DNA of 24,407 nt from an uncultured Eubacteriales bacterium (GTDB lineage: Bacteria; Bacillota; Clostridia; Oscillospirales; CAG-272), in the NCBI GenBank assembly GCA_934476315.1, contig CAKSNQ010000024.1, positions 1 to 24,407 on the forward strand, given 5' to 3'. How positions within the stretch are numbered: position 1 is the stretch's first letter; every line of letters starts with the position of its first letter. Position numbers and translations under genes: made by a program. Below, piece by piece: positions 6,772 through 14,113 of the stretch. The notes under the pieces are model-generated. The model made no database searches. It saw only the letters and a program-made list of their open reading frames with translations, and had not been told where the DNA came from.

Positions 6772-6827
6772 GCTCTACCATCTCACAAGAAAGGATGCCC
6801 TCCGTCACGAGGGCAACGGTCACAACC

Positions 6828-7853
6828 ATGAATACCGAATTTTTCACCGCGCTGGACATGCTGCAAAAGGAAAAGGGCATCCCGCCGGAGTACATGTACG
6901 AGAAGATCGAAGCCGCGCTGACCGCCGCCTACAAAAAGGAATACGGCAACAACACCAACGTGCGCGTCGTCATCGATCCGGCGAAGAAGGACGTCCGCAT
7001 CTATCAGCAGAAGGAGGTCGTCGAGGAGGTCACTGACCCCGAAACGCAGATCTCGCTGGAGGACGCGCGCGCCATCAGCAAGCGGTACACCGTCGGCAAG
7101 GTGGTCGAGACCGAGCTGAAAACCAAGAACTTCCGCCGCCTGAGCGCGGGCGCGGCAAAATCGGTCATCATTCAGGGCATCCGCGAGGGCGAGCGCCGCG
7201 TGATGCAGGAAGCCTATGAAAATAAGAAGGAAGAGATCATCACCGCCACCGTCTCCAAGGTCGATCGCGAAACGGGAAATGTCGTGGTCGAAACCGGAAC
7301 GAGCTACGCCACCCTGCTCAGGTCCGAGCAGATTCCCGGCGAGACGTTTGAGGTGGGCGACCGCATCCGCGTCTTTGTCATCGAGGTCAACCGCGAGTCC
7401 CGCGGTCCGCTCGTCACGCTCTCCCGCGTCCATCCCGGACTCGTCCGCCGGATGTTTGAACTGGAAATTCCCGAAATCGCCGACGGCGTGGTCCTGGTCA
7501 AGGGCGTCGCCCGCGAAGCCGGCTCCCGCACCAAAATCGCGGTGATGTCGCGCGACCCGGACGTCGATCCCGTCGGCGCCTGCATCGGCAACCACGGCAT
7601 GCGCATTTCCTCCATCGTCGAGGAGCTGCGCGGCGAAAAGGTGGATATCGTGAAATACAGCGAGGACCTTGCGGAATATGTCGCCGCCGCCCTCTCCCCC
7701 GCCACGGTGGAGAGCGTGACCGTCACGGACGAGCGCACCTGCCGCGTGTTCGTCGCTCCCGATCAGCTCTCGCTTGCCATCGGCAAAGAGGGTCAGAACG
7801 CCCGTCTCGCGGCGCGCCTGACCGGTTGCAAGATCGACATCAAGGCGGAATAA
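6828..7853 (+). CDS. nusA: Transcription termination/antitermination factor NusA
   Basis: A 341-residue NusA, the RNA polymerase-binding factor acting in pausing, termination and antitermination. Domains in order: N-terminal polymerase-binding domain (about 1-130), S1 domain (about 135-200), KH1 with GACIGNHG (250-257), and KH2 with AIGKEGQNARLAARL (317-331). There are no C-terminal acidic repeats, as usual in Firmicutes. I chose ATG 6828 because MNTEFFTALDMLQKEKGI matches the conserved N-terminus. Upstream ATG 6795 would add 11 unmatched residues and has its AAAGG site only 1 nt away. The ribosome site for 6828 is weak (GAGGG at 6809-6813, 14 nt away), so the start is slightly uncertain. Confidence 0.95.
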   Translation: MNTEFFTALDMLQKEKGIPPEYMYEKIEAALTAAYKKEYGNNTNVRVVIDPAKKDVRIYQQKEVVEEVTDPETQISLEDARAISKRYTVGKVVETELKTKNFRRLSAGAAKSVIIQGIREGERRVMQEAYENKKEEIITATVSKVDRETGNVVVETGTSYATLLRSEQIPGETFEVGDRIRVFVIEVNRESRGPLVTLSRVHPGLVRRMFELEIPEIADGVVLVKGVAREAGSRTKIAVMSRDPDVDPVGACIGNHGMRISSIVEELRGEKVDIVKYSEDLAEYVAAALSPATVESVTVTDERTCRVFVAPDQLSLAIGKEGQNARLAARLTGCKIDIKAE

Positions 7854-7957
7854 CCGCGGATTGAACCGCGGAGGTATTTTGCGCCGGACATTTTGCAGAC
7901 CTCACCGGAGATTCGTCCCCCGGCAAATCCCATCCTCAGGAAAGGAAGTCACCGACC

Positions 7958-8242
7958 ATGCCTCTCACCCCCCGCAAAATCCCCCAGCGCCAGTGCCTGG
8001 GATGCAACGAGCGCAAGCCCAAGGGCGAGCTGCTTCGCGTTGTCCGCTCCCCCGAGGGACAGATTTCTCTGGACTTCACCGGACGCAAGCCGGGGCGCGG
8101 CGCGTATCTGTGCCGGGACGTCAAGTGCCTGCGCCGCGTGAGAAAATCCCGTCGGCTGGAGACCACGCTCGGATGCACCATCCCCGCAGAGGTCTACGAC
8201 GACATGGAAAAGGAGCTCCTTGCCGATGCCGAACAGCCGTAA
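7958..8242 (+). CDS. rnpM: RnpM/YlxR family RNA-binding protein (DUF448)
   Basis: A 94-residue YlxR protein. In Bacillus subtilis the family (RnpM) binds and modulates RNase P. The N-terminal RQCLGCNERKPKGELLRVV block with C13 and C16, GRGAYLC (46-52) and the basic KCLRRVRKSRR tract are family hallmarks. Ribosome site AGGAAAGGAAG is at 7938-7948. It lies between nusA and ylxQ, the usual Firmicutes position, and its 3' end overlaps ylxQ by 17 nt, pointing to translational coupling. Confidence 0.93.
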   Translation: MPLTPRKIPQRQCLGCNERKPKGELLRVVRSPEGQISLDFTGRKPGRGAYLCRDVKCLRRVRKSRRLETTLGCTIPAEVYDDMEKELLADAEQP

Positions 8243-8732
8243 GCCCGCGCCGCTCGCCGGGGGGACGCGAAAGCCCCCTTCCCCGCAGGCAAAACCCGGT
8301 TCGGAGGTGCCGCAGGAGGACATTCCCACGCAGGTATGCCCCGGTTCCGAAGAAAAGTCTCAGGCAGCTCCCCCTCCCGCGCAGATGACGGTCCCCCCCG
8401 ATTCCGGGGCGCAATCGGCTCTGCTCCACGCCCTCGGGCTGTGCGCCCGCGCCCGCGCGCTGATCTTCGGCACGCCGATGGTATGCGACGCCATGCGCGA
8501 CGCGCGCCCGCCGCTTCTGGTCCTGGAGGCGTCCGATACATCCGAAAACACGCACAAAAAGCTGACAGATAAATGCACATTCTACAAGATCCGCCACGTC
8601 CGCCTGCCCATCGACGGCGCGACGCTGGCGACGGCGGTCGGAAAAGGCTCCGCATCGCTTGCGGCGCTCGGCGTCCGTGACGCTTCGTTCTGCCGTTTGC
8701 TGGAGCGCCCGCTCCGGGCACTCGGACAGTAA
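8226..8732 (+). CDS. ylxQ: YlxQ-like L7Ae/L30e RNA-binding protein with N-terminal extension
   Basis: A 168-residue protein whose C-terminal part (about 63-160) is an L7Ae/YlxQ fold that binds kink-turn-like RNA. DTSENTHKKLTDKCTFY and the following VGKG are characteristic. The family is usually about 100 residues, so the first ~62 residues, rich in Pro, Ala and Gln, are an added disordered tail. ATG 8226 is preferred, with AAAAGGAG at 8208-8215 at good spacing; TTG 8220 would add two residues. The start lies inside the end of rnpM. Confidence 0.86.
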   Translation: MPNSRKPAPLAGGTRKPPSPQAKPGSEVPQEDIPTQVCPGSEEKSQAAPPPAQMTVPPDSGAQSALLHALGLCARARALIFGTPMVCDAMRDARPPLLVLEASDTSENTHKKLTDKCTFYKIRHVRLPIDGATLATAVGKGSASLAALGVRDASFCRLLERPLRALGQ

Positions 8733-8805
8733 CGCGTCGGCAACCCGCCGCGCACCAAACATCGAACCCGCAACATTGCAATGAAATTGACGACATTGAT
8801 AACCG

Positions 8806-8862
8806 CCGGTGCTGACCCACCGGGAAAAACGGTTTCCATGCCGGGGAATTTTAGGAGGAAAC
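8806..8862 (+). promoter_or_regulatory. infB leader with possible ribosome-site-sequestering pairing
   Basis: CCGGTG 8806-8811 / CACCGG 8818-8823 form a small hairpin. Downstream GTTTCC (8832-8837) can pair with GGAAAC (8857-8862), which overlaps the AGGAGGAA ribosome site of infB. The pairing is short (6 bp), so regulation is only a possibility. Confidence 0.35.
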
Positions 8863-11800
8863 ATGGCAATCAATCCCCAGTTTAAGGTAAACAAGATGGC
8901 GAAAGATCTGGGCATGAAGAGCAAAGATCTGACAAACATTCTTGCGGAGCACGGCGTTGACGTGAAAACACAGCGGACGCTGGAGCCGCATGAGTTTGAC
9001 GTGCTTTTCGAAACGCTGACCCGCAGTCACCAGATCTCCAACATCGAGGACTATCTGGACGGCGTCACCCGCATCCCCTCCAGGAAGAAAGCGCCTGCCG
9101 CCCCCAAGGAAGCGGCAAAGGCAGACGCCCCGGCGCAGGCGACGGCGGCAGAGGCTTCCGCGCCCGCCAAGGAGAGCGCCGCGGGAACCGAGGTGAAGGC
9201 TGCCGAAGCCAAGTCACCCGTTCAGTCCTCGCCCGCTCAAACGTCGCCCGCTCATGAGAGCGCTGCGGCGAAGGCGTCCGAGACTTCCGCTACGGCAACC
9301 GCGGCAACCGCGGCAACCGCGGCAACCGCGTCGACCGGAGCAACGGAAAAGAAGCAGGAAGCAACCTCGCCGACGGCGGCAAACCCGGCGCATCCGGAGA
9401 CGGCAGCCCGTCCCGCCGCAGGCGCACAGCCTGCCCGCCCGACGTCAGCTCAGGCAAATGCTCCGACGACTGCTCCGGCATCCTCCGCGAACGCGCCCGC
9501 GCGTCCCGCAACGCCGACTTCCTCCGCCAATCCCGCCGCACGCCCCGCGCAGGGAACGTACGGCGCACAGAATACCCGTCCCGCAACCTCCGGTCAGGGA
9601 GGCTTCGGCGCGCAGAACCGTCCCGCACAGGGCGCTTACGGACAGAATCGTCCGCAGGGCTCCGGGGTCGGTGGCTACGGCGCACAAAACCGCCCCGCAC
9701 AGGGCACTTACGGGCAGAACCGTCCGCAGGGCTCCGGAGTCGGTGGCTACGGCGCACAAAACCGTCCCGCACAGGGCACCTACGGGCAGAACCGCCCGCA
9801 GGGCGCCGGAGCCGGTGGCTACGGCGCGCAAAACCGTCCCGCACAGGGCACCTACGGACAGAACCGTCCCGGACAGGGCTCCTATGGGCAGAATCGCCCG
9901 CAGGGCTCCGGCTTCGGCGGACAAAGCCGCCCGCAGAACCGCCCGCAGGGCGGACACGGCGCCGGAGGCTTTGACAAAGATCGTGACTTCACGCCCGTGG
10001 GCGGTCTGAAGGAAACGTTCCATCCGCAGGCAACCATCCGCGTGACCAACAGCTCCTCGCCCGCACAGCGCGGCGCGACCCGCGTGGTGGACACCCGCGG
10101 CGGCACGACCTATGACCCCTCCAAATACGATGAAAAGCTGGAGACGTTCGTCTCCGAAAAGGACCGCGCGGCGCAGGGCGGCGGCAAGCAGAAGCGCCAG
10201 ACCCCCGGACTCGCCCGCGGAACCACCGGCAAGAGTGCCTTCGGAAAAGGCGCGTTCGGCAAGAAGAAAACCAACGAACCGCTTCACATCCTTCCTCAGA
10301 ACGTCACCCTGCCCGAGGAGATGATCGTCAGCGATCTCGCCTCCGCGCTCAAGGTCAAGACCGGCGAGGTCGTCAAAAAGCTCATGATGATGGGCATTAT
10401 GGCGACGGTCAATCAGCTCGTGGACTACGACACCGCCGCGCTGGTCGCCGAGGAATTCGGTATCAAGACCACCAAGCAGGTCGTCGTCTCCATCGAGGAT
10501 AAGCTGTTCGACGAGCAGGAGGACGACACCAAAGCCCTTGAGCCGCGCGCGCCCGTCGTGTGCGTCATGGGTCACGTTGACCACGGTAAGACCTCCCTGC
10601 TCGACGCCATCCGCCACACCAATGTGACGGCAGGCGAGGCGGGCGGTATCACCCAGCACATCGGCGCTTACCGCGTTAAAGTCAAGGGGCAGGACATCAC
10701 CTTCCTCGACACCCCCGGACACGAGGCGTTTACCGCTATGCGTGCCCGCGGCGCGCAGGCAACCGATATTGCCATTCTCGTGGTCGCCGCGGATGACGGC
10801 ATCATGCCACAGACCATCGAGGCGATCCACCATGCAAAGGCGGCGGGCATCGACATCATCGTCGCCATCAACAAGATGGACAAACCGGGCGCCAATCCCG
10901 AGGCGGTCAAGCAGGAGCTGACCAAATACGACCTCATCCCCGAGGAGTGGGGCGGCGACGTCATGTGCGTCCCCGTTTCCGCGCTGACCGGTCAGGGCAT
11001 CGACGACCTTCTGGAGAGCGTTCTGCTGGTCGCCGAGGTCAAGGAGCTCAAAGCCAACCCCAACCGCCGCGCCAAGGGTATCATTATCGAGGCAAAGCTG
11101 GATCGCGGTCGCGGTCCCGTTGCCACGGTGCTGGTGCAGAACGGTACGCTTCATGACGGCGACATCGTGATCGCGGGCACCGCGGTCGGTCGTGTCCGCG
11201 CCATGACGGATTACCGCGGTCGCACCGTCAAGAACGCCGGTCCGTCGGTTCCCGTCGAGATCACCGGACTTGCCGAGGTCCCCTCCTCCGGCGACGAATT
11301 CCAGGCGGTCGAGGACGAGCGAATGGCACGCGAGCTTGCCGACAAGCGCAAGAACGCCGCCAAGGAAGAGGGCTTCCGCGCCAACGCCCGCGCCAACCTC
11401 AACGACCTGTTCAATCAGATCGCCGAGGGCGTCAAGAACCTGAATATCATTGTCAAAGCGGATGTGGTCGGCTCGGCTGAGGCAGTCAAGGCTTCGCTTC
11501 AGAAAATTTCCAACGACGAGGTCAAGGTGTGCGTCATCCATTCCGCCGCGGGCGGTGTCAACGAGGGTGACGTCATGCTCGCCGCCGCGTCCAACGCCAT
11601 CATCGTCGGCTTCAACGTCCGCCCCGACAAGGCGGCTCTGGACAGCGCCGAGCGTCAGGGCGTGGAAATCCGCACCTACCGCATCATTTACGACTGCATC
11701 GAAGAGATCACCGCCGCCATGAAGGGCATGCTCGCGCCCAAGTTCCAGGAGGTCCTCCAGGGACACGCCGAGGTGCGTCAGACCATTCATGTTCCGAACG

Positions 11801-12039
11801 TCGGAACGATCGCCGGTTCGTACGTGACCGACGGTCGCGTGACGCGCAACTCCAAAATCCGCGTTCTGCGCGACAGCGTGGTCATCTTTGAGGACGCCAT
11901 CTCGTCTCTCAAGCGCTTCAAGGACGACGCCAAGGAGGTCGCACAGGGCTACGAGTGCGGCATCGGTCTGGAAAAATTCAATGACATCAAGGTCGGAGAC
12001 GTTCTGGAAGCCTACACCATGGAGGAAATCAAGCAGTAA
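8863..12039 (+). CDS. infB: Translation initiation factor IF-2
   Basis: A 1058-residue IF-2, the GTPase that places initiator tRNA on the ribosome. An IF2_N domain lies at about 1-52, then a long low-complexity linker (about 75-475), then a second IF2_N-like domain (about 476-535). GTPase motifs are intact: GHVDHGKT 570-577, DTPGHE from 616, NKMD 670-673 and SA 706-707. Domains II-IV follow to the C-terminus. The linker contains a 24-residue repeat of GAQNRPAQG/YGQNRPQG type at 9607 onward. AGGAGGAA at 8853-8860 fixes the start; an upstream in-frame ATG at 8809 is rejected. It closes the rimP operon here; rbfA, its usual next neighbour, is absent. Confidence 0.97.
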   Translation: MAINPQFKVNKMAKDLGMKSKDLTNILAEHGVDVKTQRTLEPHEFDVLFETLTRSHQISNIEDYLDGVTRIPSRKKAPAAPKEAAKADAPAQATAAEASAPAKESAAGTEVKAAEAKSPVQSSPAQTSPAHESAAAKASETSATATAATAATAATASTGATEKKQEATSPTAANPAHPETAARPAAGAQPARPTSAQANAPTTAPASSANAPARPATPTSSANPAARPAQGTYGAQNTRPATSGQGGFGAQNRPAQGAYGQNRPQGSGVGGYGAQNRPAQGTYGQNRPQGSGVGGYGAQNRPAQGTYGQNRPQGAGAGGYGAQNRPAQGTYGQNRPGQGSYGQNRPQGSGFGGQSRPQNRPQGGHGAGGFDKDRDFTPVGGLKETFHPQATIRVTNSSSPAQRGATRVVDTRGGTTYDPSKYDEKLETFVSEKDRAAQGGGKQKRQTPGLARGTTGKSAFGKGAFGKKKTNEPLHILPQNVTLPEEMIVSDLASALKVKTGEVVKKLMMMGIMATVNQLVDYDTAALVAEEFGIKTTKQVVVSIEDKLFDEQEDDTKALEPRAPVVCVMGHVDHGKTSLLDAIRHTNVTAGEAGGITQHIGAYRVKVKGQDITFLDTPGHEAFTAMRARGAQATDIAILVVAADDGIMPQTIEAIHHAKAAGIDIIVAINKMDKPGANPEAVKQELTKYDLIPEEWGGDVMCVPVSALTGQGIDDLLESVLLVAEVKELKANPNRRAKGIIIEAKLDRGRGPVATVLVQNGTLHDGDIVIAGTAVGRVRAMTDYRGRTVKNAGPSVPVEITGLAEVPSSGDEFQAVEDERMARELADKRKNAAKEEGFRANARANLNDLFNQIAEGVKNLNIIVKADVVGSAEAVKASLQKISNDEVKVCVIHSAAGGVNEGDVMLAAASNAIIVGFNVRPDKAALDSAERQGVEIRTYRIIYDCIEEITAAMKGMLAPKFQEVLQGHAEVRQTIHVPNVGTIAGSYVTDGRVTRNSKIRVLRDSVVIFEDAISSLKRFKDDAKEVAQGYECGIGLEKFNDIKVGDVLEAYTMEEIKQ
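9607..9960 (+). repeat. 72-bp tandem repeats in the infB linker
   Basis: Three near-identical 72-bp units at 9607-9678, 9679-9750 and 9751-9822, then a fourth diverging copy from 9823 with an extra QNRP block. Each unit encodes GAQNRPAQG plus YGQNRPQG and a Gly-rich end (24 residues). Most differences among units are synonymous, indicating recent in-frame duplication within a disordered linker. Confidence 0.9.
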
Positions 12040-12050
12040 CGCCAAGAGCG

Positions 12051-12072
12051 GCTGCCGCACTGTCGCGGCAGC
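12051..12072 (+). terminator. Hairpin just after infB
   Basis: GCTGCCGC 12051-12058 pairs with GCGGCAGC 12065-12072 directly after the infB stop codon. It lacks a T-tract, so termination would be weak or partial. A second long-range stem, TGCCCCGA 12092-12099 / TCGGGGCA 12123-12130, follows. Confidence 0.4.
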
Positions 12073-12142
12073 TCCCCGGCGGCGACCGCTTTGCCCCGAC
12101 ACTCGTGCCATTTGGGAAACATTCGGGGCAGAAACACCGTGT

Positions 12143-12170
12143 GGGGCTGACGCATCCGTGCATCAGCCCC
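12143..12170 (+). terminator. Hairpin upstream of the NUDIX gene, possible terminator
   Basis: GGGGCTGA 12143-12150 pairs with TCAGCCCC 12163-12170, with GCA/TGC continuing inside, followed by CGCTTT. This is a plausible weak terminator of the infB operon. Confidence 0.45.
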
Positions 12171-12221
12171 CGCTTTGCAAGCCTCGGTCAAAAAGCGCGA
12201 CATAAAAAAAGGGGGGTCATA

Positions 12222-12662
12222 ATGACATACGAAAAATCCTGCGGCGCTCTGGTGGTCTACCGCAACCGGAACGACGGAAAACTCTATATCCTTATGATCC
12301 GCCACCGTCCGGGCGGCTACCGCTCGTTCCCCAAGGGGCACGTGGAGCGGGGCGAGACCGAACGGAAAACCGCCACCCGCGAGGTCAAAGAGGAAACCGC
12401 CGCCGATATTTCCATCCTGCCGGATTTTCGCCAGGTGGTCTACTACACCCCCGCGCCGGGCGTGGAAAAAGAAGTGGTTTATTTTTTGGCAACCGTCCAT
12501 TCCACCGTGATTCATCCCCGCCGCGGCGAGATCGCGCAGGTCGAATGGATTCCGCTGGAATCGGCGGAGGCTTCGCTGACGCATGACAACGACAAAAATG
12601 TCCTGCATGCCGCCATCGGGAAGCTCAAATACATTGAAAAGGACGGAATTTCCGAACTATGA
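12222..12662 (+). CDS. NUDIX hydrolase, Ap4A-pyrophosphatase-like
   Basis: A 146-residue NUDIX hydrolase that should cleave a nucleoside diphosphate linked to another group. The NUDIX box runs from G39 to A61: GHVERGE, then RE 53-54 and EE 57-58, all metal-binding acids present. The Gly normally two residues after EE is Ala (EETAA). SCGALVVYR at the start and FPKGHVERGE resemble bis(5'-nucleosyl)-tetraphosphatases of Firmicutes. A purine-rich AAAGGGGGG site lies at 12208-12216. Its stop codon overlaps the next start (ATGA), so the two genes are translationally coupled. Confidence 0.88.
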   Translation: MTYEKSCGALVVYRNRNDGKLYILMIRHRPGGYRSFPKGHVERGETERKTATREVKEETAADISILPDFRQVVYYTPAPGVEKEVVYFLATVHSTVIHPRRGEIAQVEWIPLESAEASLTHDNDKNVLHAAIGKLKYIEKDGISEL

Positions 12663-13915
12663 AGATCACAAAAACTCTGCTTCGTCAGTATGCGAAGCTG
12701 CTCGCCGTCTCGGGCATCTGCGTCCGCAAGGGAGAGCAGGTCGTCATCCGTGCCGGACTGGATCAGCCCGAATTTGTTGAGATGGTCGTGCGGGAATGTT
12801 ACCGCGCGGGCGCGTCGCGCGTGACGGTGGAATGGTCACACCAGCCGCTGGAACGCATGGCAATCACCTACTGCTCGCTGAAGACCCTCTCCCGCGTGGA
12901 GGAATGGGAAAAGGCAAAGCTCGCCTACCGCGCCGAGACGCTCCCCGCCATGCTCTACCTCATCTCGGAGGACCCCGACGGGCTGTGCGGCATCGATCAG
13001 AATAAAAACTCCAAGGCGGCGCAGGCGCGCTACCGCGTCATCAAGCCCTACCGCGACGCCATGGAAAACAAATATAAGTGGTGCATTGCCGCCGTTCCCG
13101 GCGTTGCCTGGGCAAAGAAGATGTTTCCCGGCGAGCGCACCTCGGTCGCCGTGCGTCGGCAGTGGGAGGCAATCCTCTACACCATGCGCATGACCGACAC
13201 CCTGGGCGGCGAGCCGCAGGACGGCATCGCGGCGTGGAAGGCGCACAACGCCGACATTGACGCCCGTTGCGCCTACCTCAATTCCCTACATATCACCGAG
13301 CTGGAGTACCACGCCGCAAACGGCACCAACCTGCGCGTCGGACTGCTCGACGACAACCGCAGTCTGTTCTGCGGCGGCGGGGACAAGACCATCGGCGGCG
13401 AATTTTTCAACGCCAACATGCCGACCGAGGAGGTCTTTACTTCCCCCAAGCGCGGCGTTGCCGAGGGCATCGTCTATTCGTCCAAGCCGCTGTCCTACCG
13501 CGGCGAGGTGATTGAAAACTTCAGCGTCCGCTTCGAGGGCGGCAAAGCCGTCGAGGTGCACGCCGAGCGCAACGAAGCCCTGCTCCGCCAGATGATCGAA
13601 ATGGACGAGGGCGCGGCGTACCTCGGCGAGTGCGCGCTGGTGCCGTTCCACTCTCCCATCAGTCAGAGCGGACTGGTCTTTTACGAGACGCTGTTTGACG
13701 AAAACGCTTCCTGCCACCTGGCGCTCGGCGCGGGCTACACGGGAACCGTGCGCGACTATCAGAACTTCACGTTGGAGCAGCTCCACGAGATGGGCATCAA
13801 CGATTCGATGAACCACGTGGACTTCATGATCGGCACCGAGGACCTGACGGTCATCGGTCACACGGAGGACGGCAAGTCGGTCGAGCTGTTCCGCAACGGC
13901 GACTGGGCGTTCTGA
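12659..13915 (+). CDS. M29-family metallo-aminopeptidase
   Basis: A 418-residue cytoplasmic aminopeptidase of family M29 (AmpS/PepS/AmpT type), releasing N-terminal residues from peptides with two metal ions. Candidate ligands are E258 in TEEVF, E324 in GECALVPF, H353 in SCHLALG, and H386 and D388 in MNHVDF. These sit a constant eight residues after the positions I recall for AmpS (250, 316, 345, 378, 380), and Y360 fits the catalytic Tyr. Length is normal. The start is the ATG of an ATGA overlap with the NUDIX gene, with no strong ribosome site of its own. A long terminator follows at 14070-14104. Confidence 0.92.
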   Translation: MKITKTLLRQYAKLLAVSGICVRKGEQVVIRAGLDQPEFVEMVVRECYRAGASRVTVEWSHQPLERMAITYCSLKTLSRVEEWEKAKLAYRAETLPAMLYLISEDPDGLCGIDQNKNSKAAQARYRVIKPYRDAMENKYKWCIAAVPGVAWAKKMFPGERTSVAVRRQWEAILYTMRMTDTLGGEPQDGIAAWKAHNADIDARCAYLNSLHITELEYHAANGTNLRVGLLDDNRSLFCGGGDKTIGGEFFNANMPTEEVFTSPKRGVAEGIVYSSKPLSYRGEVIENFSVRFEGGKAVEVHAERNEALLRQMIEMDEGAAYLGECALVPFHSPISQSGLVFYETLFDENASCHLALGAGYTGTVRDYQNFTLEQLHEMGINDSMNHVDFMIGTEDLTVIGHTEDGKSVELFRNGDWAF

Positions 13916-13990
13916 TTGGCGCCGGGAACGGATCTTAACCGAATACCGCAAAAAAGATTGCAAGAACGAGAGACCTGCAATCCGGGAGAG

Positions 13991-14068
13991 GTTACATCCG
14001 CAAAAAGTTATGACTGCAAAGAATTGCAACTGCAAAAGTTGCAACCACAAGAGTTACAACCGCAAAAA
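13991..14068. repeat. Five-unit 15/16-bp degenerate tandem array
   Basis: Units at 13991-14006, 14007-14022, 14023-14037, 14038-14052 and 14053-14068 follow the pattern GTTRCAACYGCAAAA, for example ATTGCAACTGCAAAA and GTTGCAACCACAAGA. The array is A-rich, unlike its GC-rich surroundings, and lies between the aminopeptidase stop and the shared terminator. It has an open frame of five-residue repeats but no start or ribosome site. Confidence 0.8.
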
Positions 14069-14069
14069 G

Positions 14070-14104
14070 AAGGGGGCTGTCGCGCGATGCGCGACAGCCC
14101 CCTT
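14070..14104. terminator. Bidirectional terminator between convergent genes
   Basis: A perfect 16-bp stem (AAGGGGGCTGTCGCGC 14070-14085 with its complement at 14089-14104) has a 3-nt loop. A-rich sequence on the left and T-rich on the right allow it to serve both the plus-strand aminopeptidase gene and the minus-strand beta-helix lipoprotein gene. Confidence 0.92.
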
Positions 14105-14113
14105 TCCTTCCCT

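Noticed and set aside
8774..8783. CATTGCAATG palindrome as an operator before infB
   Set aside because: Only 10 bp, no promoter boxes with proper spacing beside it; likely chance.
9607..9960. CRISPR-like regular repeats
   Set aside because: The 72-bp units are contiguous, without spacers, and in frame within infB.
9445..12111. Minus-strand open frame opposite infB
   Set aside because: Antisense to a fully supported IF-2 gene; its repeats simply mirror the IF-2 linker.
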